Positions 1 to 7,950 of a DNA stretch of 34,093 nucleotides are shown in pieces. The DNA comes from Deltaproteobacteria bacterium (lineage in GTDB: Bacteria; Desulfobacterota; Desulfobacteria; Desulfobacterales; Magnetomoraceae). A program made the position numbers and the translations under genes. Positions within the stretch are counted from its first letter, which is position 1, and every line of letters begins with the position of its first letter. The stretch covers positions 1 through 34,093 of the forward strand of contig PEAL01000015.1 in NCBI GenBank assembly GCA_002753725.1, written 5' to 3'. The notes beneath the pieces were generated by a model. It searched no databases, was not told the DNA's origin, and saw only the letters and a list, made by a program, of their open reading frames with translations.

Positions 1-20
1 TGAACATTGCAATATGTCCC

Positions 21-98
21 GCCCTTTCAGGGCTAAAACACCCTTATACCATTACCCAGGGCGTTGCCCTGGGCTGGTATTTAACGCCCTTACAGGGC
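21..98. repeat. REP-like cluster of nested hairpins
   Basis: Three GC-rich palindromes lie in series in AT-rich DNA: GCCCTTTCAGGGC (21-33), CCCAGGGCGTTGCCCTGGG (55-73) and GCCCTTACAGGGC (86-98). The central one is extended by ATACCA/TGGTAT arms (about 46-80) into a long hairpin. The first and third are near copies of each other. This layout resembles intergenic REP/BIME-type elements mobilised by RAYT (Y1) transposases, but no such transposase is in the window. An apparent 80-codon frame through the element is judged spurious. Confidence 0.7.
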
Positions 99-254
99 TA
101 AGAAAAAAGTGCAACTTTTTTGTGTTGCACCCGTCGTTCGAACGCATGTATAAAAAAAGCTTATCCGCCTGGCAAGGTATAGTCCATCAACGCATCAATA
201 ACATATTTTTCTTTTCATTTCATTATGATATAATCCTAATCAATTTTCTATATT

Positions 255-276
255 AGCCTAACTTATTAGGCTTTTT
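255..276 (+). terminator. Rho-independent terminator for a gene upstream of the window
   Basis: AGCCTAA (255-261) and TTAGGCT (266-272) form a 7-bp stem with a 4-nt loop, followed directly by a T run (TTTTTGTTTTT). It would end a plus-strand transcript entering from before position 1. Confidence 0.6.
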
Positions 277-297
277 GTTTTTACGATACATTATATA

Positions 298-363
298 ACT
301 CCCAAAGCTAAAGCTTTGGGACTCCAATCTAAAATGGGGAACTTATTTTTCAAGTGTTCCTTA
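298..363. repeat. Solo arm of the CTAAGGAA palindromic repeat family (type A)
   Basis: The palindrome CCCAAAGCTAAAGCTTTGGG fills 301-320. It is followed by a conserved tail (ACTCCAATCTAAAATGGGG, then AACTTATTTTT) ending in TTCCTTA at 357-363. The same arm recurs near 21313-21381 and, inverted, at 33753-33820. Here only one arm is present, so the element looks like a deletion derivative. It lies about 135 bp upstream of the glycosylase start at 499. Confidence 0.85.
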
Positions 364-498
364 ATTGATCCTGCTGCACTTAAATCATGGTTTGGTTTCC
401 ATTCGACCTTGCGGTCGGTCGGGCCAATATATAGAATATCCGACTTTTTGGAAATACGTTCCAGAATGTCTGAGAGCATAAAAAAAGATGAGGGACAA

Positions 499-1197
499 AT
501 GCGAATTTGGGATATCCAACCAGGCTATTTAAACCGACAAAGTTTACTGGGTGAACATCGGGAACTTCATGGAATTGTCTCAATCATTGTGAATCAAAAA
601 AAGGGATATTCCAAACATCCGGAAACCCTTCGCTGGGTTGGTTATGGATGGGCACTCCGGAAGCGGCATCAACTTTTGGCGGCTGAAATGTCATTCAGAG
701 GATTTACAGACAAGTCGCCAGTTCTTATACGAGCGAATCAGGACAAATGGCCTGATATATATATTGATGAACCTTACCAGCAGTTTCAAATACTCTCTGA
801 AAAATATAAGAACAAAGATCAGGGCCGAATACCACTCCCCCAAAATGCCCGGGAATTATGGCAGCATCATAAGTATTCGGTTCTTGCCAGAGATGTTAAT
901 CTATATAAACAACTGGGACGTACTGTCTCTTCAATGAAACCTTTTGATGACTTTTCTGAGCTGGCCAAAACAATTGTTGAATTATTAAAAAAAGAACCCT
1001 CAATCGGCGGTGCAAGAAATGCATTGCAGCATATGTGGGGATATGTCTCTGAGTACTATCATACCAAACCCTGGGATGTTGATTCCTGGTCGTTGGCCCG
1101 ATTGATAGAAACTATGCAACAACTGACGATTGAGATACAAGAACCTTATTTGATGACATCGACAGCACTCAGTGAATTGGGGGCATGGATAAGATGA
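499..1197 (+). CDS. Pyrimidine-dimer DNA glycosylase / DUF1722 fusion
   Basis: This 232-residue protein starts MRIWDIQPGYLNRQSLLGEH and carries GEHRELHG and HPETLRWVGYGWALRKRH, the signature of the pyrimidine-dimer glycosylase (Pyr_excise) family related to T4 endonuclease V. Glu22 in EHREL aligns with catalytic Glu23 of the phage enzyme. The C-terminal half (about 115-232: HHKYSVLARD, YKQLGR, ARNALQHMWGY, PYLMTSTALSELGAWI) matches DUF1722, as in YbgA. The ATG at 499 was chosen because GAGGG sits 4-9 nt upstream and family homology begins there; the open frame extends back to 316 but runs through a repeat. Likely role: excision of UV photodimers or related base lesions. The N-terminal Thr2 nucleophile of T4 endonuclease V is absent (Arg2 here), so activity is inferred. 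The gene stands alone and converges with the next gene. Confidence 0.75.
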   Translation: MRIWDIQPGYLNRQSLLGEHRELHGIVSIIVNQKKGYSKHPETLRWVGYGWALRKRHQLLAAEMSFRGFTDKSPVLIRANQDKWPDIYIDEPYQQFQILSEKYKNKDQGRIPLPQNARELWQHHKYSVLARDVNLYKQLGRTVSSMKPFDDFSELAKTIVELLKKEPSIGGARNALQHMWGYVSEYYHTKPWDVDSWSLARLIETMQQLTIEIQEPYLMTSTALSELGAWIR

Positions 1198-1240
1198 AAC
1201 ATTTTCGACGAAACAGTGGTTCCCAGATTTTTCAGATTTC

Positions 1241-1624
1241 TTAAGCGCTTGGTATGATAGTTGTCTTTTTATCAAACCTGAAATGATCCCAAATAACTTT
1301 TAATTTTTCTTTTATTGCTGAAATATCATTTTTAAGCGGTTGCAATGCTGTGCGCCTATCCCAGATAATAATTGCCAGTATTGCGAAAAAGAAAAAAAAT
1401 AAAGTTTGGTTCAGTGATGTTATTCCAGCTCTTAAGTTTGAAATATCATCTCTTAAATATTCAATTTTCTGATTTGTATCATCTATTCGTTGACTTAATC
1501 GCTGATCAAGACTTTTTATAGACTCCTCAACTCTTATTAAGCGTTCATTGGTTGTTTCTTCTGCATATGCATAAGAAGCAACTAAAAAAGCCAACGCTAA
1601 CATAGCTGCAAAATAACTTTTCAT
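1241..1624 (-). CDS. Small exported or membrane-anchored coiled-coil protein
   Basis: 127 residues, no family recognised. A hydrophobic N-terminus ending in SYAYA looks like a cleavable signal peptide (about residues 1-21). Residues about 25-70 are charged and heptad-like (LIRVEESIKSLDQRLSQRID), predicting a coiled coil. A strongly hydrophobic stretch (TLFFFFFAILAIIIW) gives one transmembrane helix, followed by a second short helical segment with basic residues. The ATG at 1624 was preferred over an in-frame GTG at 1630 because GAAGG is correctly spaced only for the ATG. It resembles small haemolysin-XhlA-like coiled-coil/TM proteins in architecture only. It is convergent with the glycosylase gene and has no obvious operon partner. 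Confidence 0.6.
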   Translation of the reverse strand: MKSYFAAMLALAFLVASYAYAEETTNERLIRVEESIKSLDQRLSQRIDDTNQKIEYLRDDISNLRAGITSLNQTLFFFFFAILAIIIWDRRTALQPLKNDISAIKEKLKVIWDHFRFDKKTTIIPSA

Positions 1625-1738
1625 GTTCACACCTTCATATTAAATAATGTAACCTGATTGATTCATATCACAACAAAATCGAAAAGTACAACACTACGGC
1701 ATCCTTCATATTTGCTGAAAAGTAGTTAACACTTTCTG

Positions 1739-3283
1739 CTATGAAATGCGAAATATGATACATTCAGTTATTTTCAAAAAAACAATCAACACACAAAAAC
1801 CTGCAAAAAAATCTCCATAACGTGTGTACAGGCTTTGATGATTCATAAGCGGTGCCTTAAAGGTCATGGCAACGTCTTTAAAAATGGGTGTTGATGTCAC
1901 AACGCGCCCTACAGGATCAATCAAACCACTGATACCCGTATTTGCCGAACGAACCAATGCACGTCTGTTTTCAACTGCTCTAAATACGGCCATAGCAAAA
2001 TGCTGGTAGGGGGCGCTTGTTCTTCCAAACCAGGCATCATTGGTCATATTGATGATGATATGGGCATCTTTTTGTACAATGCTTCTGCAAAGATTGGGAA
2101 ATATAATTTCATAGCAGATCTGCACAGCAAGTTGATAGTTCTTCCATTGGATGGGCTGAAGGTTCTTTCCTGAACTAAAATTGTTTTCTCCCTCAACAAA
2201 TTTTTTCAAAAATGGCAAACTGTTTTGAAAGGGAATATATTCTCCAAAAGGAACAAGATGATATTTATCATACTGGTCCTTGACTGTTCCATCCTTTCCA
2301 ATGAGATACGCTCTGTTATAGAATGTATACCTCCCCTGTTCATCTTTGATGTAAGCAGGGCTGCCGATCATATAATCCGTTTGGGATATTTGTATGAATT
2401 GTTTAATTTTGTTTGTATCCCTGCCCTTTTTTTGAAAATAAAATGTCAGCGCTGTTTCAGGCCAGATAATAAGATCCGGTTGATTTTTTTGTTGAGATAT
2501 GGACAGATTCAGGTATTTTTTTTCTGAAGCGCGTGTATATTGGGGATCCCATTTAATGGATTGATCAATATTTCCCTGAATAATGGCAAAAGTTGCCATG
2601 GGATAGGTTTGAATGTGTTTATCCAAAGAATCAATGGAATAGTGACCATACCACAGGGACAGCCCCCAAAGGAATATAAACACCATGACACCGCCAGATG
2701 CTGTTTTCCATGATATCCTTTTTCTCTTCCAGGGTTTACGAGAGATTGCCATCAATAAGAAAAAAATGGATACATTGCCCATAACAATTAGATATGAAAT
2801 CCCATAGACTCCGGTTATATTTGCAAGTTGAATGATGAGGGGTTTTTGATATTGCGTATATCCTATTAAGCCCCAAGGGAAACCAGAAAGGAAATAAGTT
2901 CGACAATACTCCAGAACCACCCATGTGGCAGGCAATACGATAATGGCATTGATGGCATTCTTACACAAGCGGTTACAGGCAATCAAAAAAAATGCAGGAT
3001 AAAGGGATAAATATAACGAAAGCATACAAAAAATGATCAGGCTGTATGAAAAAGGAAGATGAACCAGATGGCAAAGGGACTGAACAATCCAATACAACAA
3101 AGTAAAATAATGGACCAGGCCGGACAAAATCCCCAAAAAAGTTAATCGGATCAGAGAGCTTTGTTGAGAAGCAATAAAAAACAGCGGAATCAAGGCAAAC
3201 CAGGCCAGAAAATGCCATCCAGGACTTGGAAAAGATAACGTAAGCATCAGTCCACTGAATATAGATAATAAAATATAAATCAT
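1739..3283 (-). CDS. lnt: Apolipoprotein N-acyltransferase
   Basis: This inner-membrane enzyme adds the third acyl chain to the N-terminal cysteine of lipoproteins. The 514-residue protein has about six N-terminal transmembrane helices (residues 1-220), a periplasmic carbon-nitrogen hydrolase domain (about 230-485) and a final helix. The catalytic triad motifs are present: Glu in IIWPETALTF, Lys in YDKYHLVPFGEYIPF and Cys in QICYEIIFP. The family hallmark NMTNDAWFG followed by AVENRRALVRSANTGIS is also seen. Length is normal for Lnt. The start at 3283 has only a weak ribosome-binding site. The gene lies 86 nt downstream of lpxK on the same strand, probably in one transcript with dapL-lpxK. 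An intact Lnt indicates a Gram-negative envelope with triacylated lipoproteins. Confidence 0.95.
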   Translation of the reverse strand: MIYILLSIFSGLMLTLSFPSPGWHFLAWFALIPLFFIASQQSSLIRLTFLGILSGLVHYFTLLYWIVQSLCHLVHLPFSYSLIIFCMLSLYLSLYPAFFLIACNRLCKNAINAIIVLPATWVVLEYCRTYFLSGFPWGLIGYTQYQKPLIIQLANITGVYGISYLIVMGNVSIFFLLMAISRKPWKRKRISWKTASGGVMVFIFLWGLSLWYGHYSIDSLDKHIQTYPMATFAIIQGNIDQSIKWDPQYTRASEKKYLNLSISQQKNQPDLIIWPETALTFYFQKKGRDTNKIKQFIQISQTDYMIGSPAYIKDEQGRYTFYNRAYLIGKDGTVKDQYDKYHLVPFGEYIPFQNSLPFLKKFVEGENNFSSGKNLQPIQWKNYQLAVQICYEIIFPNLCRSIVQKDAHIIINMTNDAWFGRTSAPYQHFAMAVFRAVENRRALVRSANTGISGLIDPVGRVVTSTPIFKDVAMTFKAPLMNHQSLYTRYGDFFAGFCVLIVFLKITECIIFRIS

Positions 3284-3369
3284 TGCATATTTTTTTCATT
3301 TCCCGTTGGAAATTCAGGACTTACAAGGCATCTTCTTCCAATCGTATTGGGGGGAGCTCATGACAAATT

Positions 3370-4476
3370 TCAAGAAACATTCAATTTTTCCTTAATCACT
3401 TTTTCAAAATATTCTGAATCATTCCCAAAACTCAAGCGTATTCCCAATGCAAAGACCGGCAAGGCCCAATGGATTCTTTTAATTATTTTTACATAGTCTT
3501 TTTCAGTCGTTACAATGCACTCGGCTCCAGATGCTTTGGCTTGTTCAGCGAGTGTGTCAAGATCTGAATCACTATAGACATGATGATCTTGAAACATTTC
3601 TGAACTGACGGTTTGATAACCCAATCCATTGATCATACGAAGAAAATCACTATTATTGGCAATACCTGAAAAAGCAAAGATACGATGCTCTGACAGTGAT
3701 GATGGTTCAAAAATCGCCACACGTCCAGCGTCATCGGTTTGCATGAGTTGGTCGGGGACATGACGACACCGTAGCAAAGGTTTGTTTGTGACATAATGCT
3801 CGATCTGAGATAACTGATTGTCAAGCTGCGTTTGTGATGCGCGAGTAAAGATAAAAATATTTGCACGGTTTAAATGCATGGCTGGTTCACGAAGCGTCCC
3901 TCTGGGTACAACATGCATGTTTCCCAGAGGGCGACTACGATCCATCAAAACCATATCCACATCCCGATGCAGCCGTAAATGTTGAAAAGCATCGTCCAAT
4001 AAAATGACCTGGGGCTTAAATTTTTGAATCGCCAGACATCCGCATTCATATCGATCTTTACCCACAAGAACGGGAACCCCTGTTAGTTTTTCAGCCATTA
4101 AAAACGGTTCATCTCCTGCAGACTCTGCATCCATCAGGATTTTTTTACCATCACTGACAATACCAATGCTTCGTTCATACTGTCCCTTGTATCCACGGCT
4201 TAAAATCAGTACCCGAAGCCCTATTTTTTGAAGCATCCGTGCCAAATAGATCGTCATGGGCGTCTTACCCGATCCCCCCAGGGTAATATTTCCAATAGAT
4301 ATAACTTTGCAGGGCAGACGTTTTGTTCGAAATATCCCGTGCGTATAAAAAAAAGCGCGGATTCTCATCACCAGGGAATATATGATAGATAATACAAAGA
4401 GAAAAAATGCAAGGCCACCCTTTGCATGATCATCCCGCATGATGTCTTCGATTTTTTGAGTGTATGATTTTTTCAT
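3370..4476 (-). CDS. lpxK: Tetraacyldisaccharide 4'-kinase (lipid A biosynthesis)
   Basis: LpxK phosphorylates the 4' position of the tetraacyl-disaccharide precursor to make lipid IVA on the inner face of the inner membrane. The 368-residue protein has an N-terminal membrane helix (about 20-44), a Walker A loop GGSGKTP (about 67-73) after SIGNITL, and the conserved LLDDAFQHLRLHRDVD and TTEKDYVK motifs. Length is in the family range, slightly long at the N-terminus. The start lies only 10 nt after the dapL stop, so it is probably translationally coupled; no clear separate Shine-Dalgarno is seen. It implies that the organism makes lipopolysaccharide. Confidence 0.95.
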   Translation of the reverse strand: MKKSYTQKIEDIMRDDHAKGGLAFFLFVLSIIYSLVMRIRAFFYTHGIFRTKRLPCKVISIGNITLGGSGKTPMTIYLARMLQKIGLRVLILSRGYKGQYERSIGIVSDGKKILMDAESAGDEPFLMAEKLTGVPVLVGKDRYECGCLAIQKFKPQVILLDDAFQHLRLHRDVDMVLMDRSRPLGNMHVVPRGTLREPAMHLNRANIFIFTRASQTQLDNQLSQIEHYVTNKPLLRCRHVPDQLMQTDDAGRVAIFEPSSLSEHRIFAFSGIANNSDFLRMINGLGYQTVSSEMFQDHHVYSDSDLDTLAEQAKASGAECIVTTEKDYVKIIKRIHWALPVFALGIRLSFGNDSEYFEKVIKEKLNVS

Positions 4477-4486
4477 GAATGCATGT

Positions 4487-5710
4487 TTATAGTTTAAGAG
4501 TTGTTATACGATCAATGGCTTCTAAAACATTTTCATACTGATTAAAGGCACTGATACGAATAAAACCTTCGCCGCATCGGCCAAAGCCTGATCCAGGAGT
4601 ACAGGCAACCGCCGCTTTTTCCAGAAGCAGATCAAAAAATTCCCATGAATCCCTTTTGGTGTCCACCCATATATACGGTGAATTCTCACCACCTGTACAG
4701 TCAAATCCCATTGATGTCAGGGCTTCACGAATGACAGCGGCATTTTTTAAATAATATGAAATTAAGAGCTTAACCTGTTCCTGTCCTTCATCTGTGTAAA
4801 CCGCATGTGCAGCACATTGAACCGGATAGGAGACACCATTGAAACGAGTGGTTTGTCGTCGATTCCAGAAACCTCTTAATGTAAATGGTGCTTCCATATG
4901 ATCATAAACAAGACAGCCTTCAGGAACGACCGTATATGCACATCTTAGGCCTGTGAATCCAGCAGTTTTGGAAAAACTTCGAAATTCAACAGCTACTTTT
5001 TCTGCACCAGGAATTTCATATATACTTCGCGGAAGGTCTGGATCCTGTATAAACGCTTCATATGCAGCATCAAAAAGAATGAGTGATTTTTGTTTTTCTG
5101 CATATCGAACCCATTGTTCAAGTTCGGCTTTGGTGATGGTTGCACCTGTTGGATTATTTGGATAGCACAAGTAAATTAAATCCAACTGTTTTTTGGGTAA
5201 TTCCGGAATGAAATTATTTTCTGATGTACATTCCAGGTATACCAGATTTTGATACCGACCTTTATTATACAGGCCCGTTCGACCCGCCATAACGTTTGTA
5301 TCAACATAAACAGGATAAACGGGATCAGGAACAGCAACTGTAATCGATGGATTGAACAATTCCTGAAAACTTCCAGTATCGCATTTGGCGCCATCACTGA
5401 TAAAAATATCATCCGGTGAAATATTCGCGCCCCTGGCCTTGAAATCTTTTTCTGCAATGATCTCTCGTAAAAAAGAATACCCTTGTTCAGGGCCGTATCC
5501 TTTGAATGTATCCCTGCTGCCCATTTCATCACAAGCCTTGTGCAGGGCTTTTATGCAGGCGGGCGGTAAGGGCTCAGTTACATCGCCAATCCCAAGTTTG
5601 ATTATTTTTTTATCTGGATGATTGTGTTGATAAGTGTTAACTCGATGAGCAATCTCTGAAAAAAGATACGAAGCATTGAGTTTTTGGTAATTCATGTTTA
5701 GGCTGATCAT
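4487..5710 (-). CDS. dapL: LL-diaminopimelate aminotransferase
   Basis: DapL converts tetrahydrodipicolinate directly to LL-diaminopimelate, a one-step bypass in lysine and peptidoglycan synthesis. The 407-residue length matches family members of about 410. Visible motifs include the N-terminal [38 protein letters not shown] and the PLP-binding lysine in [14 protein letters not shown]. The ATG at 5710 follows AAAGGAATCCA, a good ribosome-binding site. It is first in the dapL-lpxK-lnt group, which combines peptidoglycan precursor, lipid A and lipoprotein maturation steps. The DapL route occurs in plants, cyanobacteria, Chlamydia and many sulfate reducers, supporting the taxonomic guess. A MITE-like element begins about 34 bp upstream of the start, where the promoter would be expected. 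Confidence 0.95.
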   Translation of the reverse strand: MISLNMNYQKLNASYLFSEIAHRVNTYQHNHPDKKIIKLGIGDVTEPLPPACIKALHKACDEMGSRDTFKGYGPEQGYSFLREIIAEKDFKARGANISPDDIFISDGAKCDTGSFQELFNPSITVAVPDPVYPVYVDTNVMAGRTGLYNKGRYQNLVYLECTSENNFIPELPKKQLDLIYLCYPNNPTGATITKAELEQWVRYAEKQKSLILFDAAYEAFIQDPDLPRSIYEIPGAEKVAVEFRSFSKTAGFTGLRCAYTVVPEGCLVYDHMEAPFTLRGFWNRRQTTRFNGVSYPVQCAAHAVYTDEGQEQVKLLISYYLKNAAVIREALTSMGFDCTGGENSPYIWVDTKRDSWEFFDLLLEKAAVACTPGSGFGRCGEGFIRISAFNQYENVLEAIDRITTLKL

Positions 5711-5743
5711 TGGATTCCTTTCCCTTTAAGTAATCATTTTTTT

Positions 5744-5937
5744 CTAAGGAACCAAAATTTAATTGAATAATGTTCCCATTATGGCGAACAACTTGGGGGT
5801 GAATTTGTTCGATGGAAAATTGAAAAAGCTGAAGGAATCGTTATTCTATTTCGAAGTTTTTTCGATTTTCCATCGGACAAAGGCAGCCCTAAGTTGGGAT
5901 GCAAGAATGGGAACATTATTAAATTTTGGATCCTAAG
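5744..5937. mobile_element. MITE-like element with imperfect inverted-repeat arms (type C)
   Basis: The left end CTAAGGAACCAAAATTTAAT and the right end (read on minus) CTTAGGATCCAAAATTTAAT are near-identical. Pairing continues through TGTTCCCATT and AACTT. An inner pair (TTCGATGGAAAATTGAAAAA versus its counterpart near 5857-5877) continues the fold, so almost the whole 194 bp can form one long hairpin. There is no coding capacity. The ends resemble those of the other CTAAGGAA repeats in the window. It separates dapL from a truncated membrane-protein remnant ending at 5958. Confidence 0.7.
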
Positions 5938-5957
5938 TTAAGATATAGATCAAAAAA

Positions 5958-6131
5958 TTATTTTGTACCTGAAAAACACAACATAAACAAAAATATTATG
6001 GCAATGACAAAAGCATTGCCATAAAATTGGGCATAAGATTCGCGGAGGGTCAACAATTGGGTTACAATTGTTGTAACCCCTGTAAAAAAGATGATTCGTC
6101 GAAGATAGTGATCAAGATGCGTCCGTATCAC
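5958..6131 (-). pseudogene. Remnant resembling the N-terminus of a membrane-bound spermidine-synthase-like protein
   Basis: A frame of about 57 codons, overlapping the last codons of the upstream gene, encodes two hydrophobic segments: IIFFTGVTTIVTQLLTL, then LRESYAQFYGNAFVIAIIF and a second helix ending CFSGTK-stop. The pattern (T-x-V-x-Q-x-x-x-LRE, FYGN, then a helix) is like the first helices of the large fused membrane/spermidine-synthase proteins of deltaproteobacteria, which run to hundreds of residues. Here the frame stops about 20 bp before the MITE-like element, so truncation associated with that insertion is likely. A GTG at 6131 is the only early start and lacks a clear ribosome-binding site. 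It could instead be a genuine small two-helix membrane protein. Confidence 0.4.
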
Positions 6132-6999
6132 TGGAACTGTTTTGTTGATCCGCCCAGGCAATAGCACCTGCTTTGTGCAGGTAAAAAAGTTCAATGGGAA
6201 TTTCTTTTGAAACAAATTTTTGAATAACATCATCAGGTGTCGAAGCAATCATTTTTGAGAATTCCGCAATATCAATAAATTCAAGATCTTGAATAAATGA
6301 GCCTTTTTCCGGCTTCCAGTCTTTGGCATATTCAGTCGTACGTTCAATGAATTTATCAACTTCAGGAATGGAGATGACTTTTTTAATGACCATTGGGGCA
6401 ATTTTAACCTGTTTAACCTCTATTAAACCAAGTTCCAACAAATATTGCATGATGCCGTCAATTTCGATCTGTGTTAAAGACAATGTATTTTTTAAAACAT
6501 GACAGGCTTCACTGAATAACATATGTTCTTTTGATTCAGAGAGCAGGGCTTTTCCTTCCTTGTTGGGCACGGACATATTTTCATGAAGCAGATACAATAC
6601 GTTGCAGATACTTAAAAAGATATTGTTACTTGGATGTTCGCGAATCATTTCACTGGTATGGCGAAGTCTTTTGATCAATAAATTGGCAAGGGCCTGAACA
6701 ATGGGAAGACTTTTATTAATGGATACTTCAAGATCCTTTTGATTGATAACCACGAGTTCTGTATATTCATTTGCTGCGGCAAAGGCACTTCTGGGTTCTT
6801 TGCTGATAATACTCATCTCGCCAAAGATTTCACCAGGCTTCAGACGTTCCAGAATTATTTTTTTATTATTCATTACTTTATAAATTTCTACCGAACCGCT
6901 ACGAATCAGATAAGCCAGATTTCCAGGATCACCTTCTTTAAAAATGGTCTGCCCTTTTAAATATGTCTTGATATTATATCCTTTTGCTCCTTTTGCCAT
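6112..6999 (-). CDS. Cyclic-nucleotide-binding-domain regulator with winged-helix-like middle and unusual tail
   Basis: 295 residues. Residues about 10-125 form a cNMP-binding domain: GQTIFKEGDPGNLAYLIRSG, then the phosphate-binding cassette FGEMSIISKEPRSAFAAA with the ligand-contacting Glu and Arg present. Residues about 130-225 are helical and include a possible winged helix (FSEACHVLKNTLSLTQIEID, YLLELGLIEVKQVK). The last 60 residues are not recognised. It probably senses a cyclic nucleotide; whether it binds DNA is unsure because the helix-turn-helix is not of clear Crp type. The start has a strong site (AAGGAGAGTGAACTATG). The gene is separated from the response-regulator gene behind it by about 215 nt and so is probably transcribed on its own, with the truncated frame at its 3' end. 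Confidence 0.75.
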   Translation of the reverse strand: MAKGAKGYNIKTYLKGQTIFKEGDPGNLAYLIRSGSVEIYKVMNNKKIILERLKPGEIFGEMSIISKEPRSAFAAANEYTELVVINQKDLEVSINKSLPIVQALANLLIKRLRHTSEMIREHPSNNIFLSICNVLYLLHENMSVPNKEGKALLSESKEHMLFSEACHVLKNTLSLTQIEIDGIMQYLLELGLIEVKQVKIAPMVIKKVISIPEVDKFIERTTEYAKDWKPEKGSFIQDLEFIDIAEFSKMIASTPDDVIQKFVSKEIPIELFYLHKAGAIAWADQQNSSSDTDAS

Positions 7000-7215
7000 A
7001 GTTCACTCTCCTTAGTTGATGTTTTGAATGTGGAATAGTTATTTATGAACCGAATCATTCAGCGAATCTTTTCGATTCAGAACGTTTTGCATATCATCTA
7101 TTTAAGTGGTCTTGATACATCAAAAAAAATTAATTATCAAGAATTACTCAAAAAATTTAAAAGGGAACTGCCATAGGCAAGTCCATCGTCAAAAGTGGAA
7201 GGTTGGATACGCCCA

Positions 7216-7950
7216 TCATTCATGATCAGGATCAAACACATACCCCACAGATCGTTTACTGACAAAATATTCCGGTTTTTTAGGATCCTTTTCAAAGTAT
7301 TTACGAAATCGGACAACAAAATTATCCACTGTCCGACTGCATGTCCCCACAGCATACCCCCATCCGATTTCCAGTATTTGTTTTCTAGACAACACCGCCC
7401 CTCGATTGCTGATAAAAAGTTTCAACAGCCTGATTTCCTGTTCAGTCAATGAAATTTCTCCCACCTGACAGGCAGCATTGCCATTTTGAAAATCAATACG
7501 ATTATTGCCAAAACGATATGCATCTTCTGACAGGGGTTGCATTTTTTTCTTTTTCATACCATCTTGTTGCCATTCGGATCGGGTGAGCAAACGATCAACA
7601 CGCAATAAGAATTCATCCAGATGAAAAGGTTTGGTCAGATAATCATCCACGCCATTCTTAAACCCTTTGATACGATCTGCAGCGGTATTTTTAGCGGATA
7701 ATATCAGAATGGGAATCCGTTCATCTTCAAGTCGAATATGCTGAAGAATGCTTAAACCATCAAGCCCAGGAAGCATAATATCCAAAATAATGAGATGAGG
7801 ACCAAAAGACTTCCATTCTGATAATCCTGCAGGACCATCAGGGGCCACTGTAACAAGAAATCCTTTTAGTGTTAAATTTAATTTAAGGCCTTCTGAAATG
7901 TGGGGTTCATCTTCGATCACCAGTATTTTTTTTGGATGCACTTCTGTCAT
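7216..7950 (-). CDS. OmpR/PhoB-family response regulator
   Basis: 244 residues with an N-terminal receiver domain (about 6-120: acidic pocket IEDE, phospho-acceptor Asp57 in LIILDIMLPGLDG, Ser in LILSAKN, Lys in LTKPF) and a C-terminal OmpR winged helix (about 150-240: LTEQEIRLLKLF, RKQILEIGWGY, TVDNFVVRFRKYFE, KRSVGYVF). It should be a DNA-binding transcription factor phosphorylated by the kinase encoded just upstream; the two frames overlap by about 44 nt, implying translational coupling. The ATG at 7950 was chosen over a GTG at 7953 because GGAG is better spaced. It is last in a long co-directional run that starts with a phosphate permease, so a Pho-like role is possible but unproven. Confidence 0.93.
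   Translation of the reverse strand: MTEVHPKKILVIEDEPHISEGLKLNLTLKGFLVTVAPDGPAGLSEWKSFGPHLIILDIMLPGLDGLSILQHIRLEDERIPILILSAKNTAADRIKGFKNGVDDYLTKPFHLDEFLLRVDRLLTRSEWQQDGMKKKKMQPLSEDAYRFGNNRIDFQNGNAACQVGEISLTEQEIRLLKLFISNRGAVLSRKQILEIGWGYAVGTCSRTVDNFVVRFRKYFEKDPKKPEYFVSKRSVGYVFDPDHE

Noticed and set aside
128..140. CGTTCGAACG resembling a tRNA T-loop
   Set aside because: It is a simple palindrome with no acceptor, anticodon or D stem around it.
14..256. Open frame of 80 codons at the left edge
   Set aside because: It runs through the REP-like hairpins, has no ribosome-binding site and has no protein-like pattern; translated REP elements often give such frames.
316..498. Upstream extension of the glycosylase frame
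   Set aside because: It includes the repeat arm, and a good ribosome-binding site with family homology begins only at 499.
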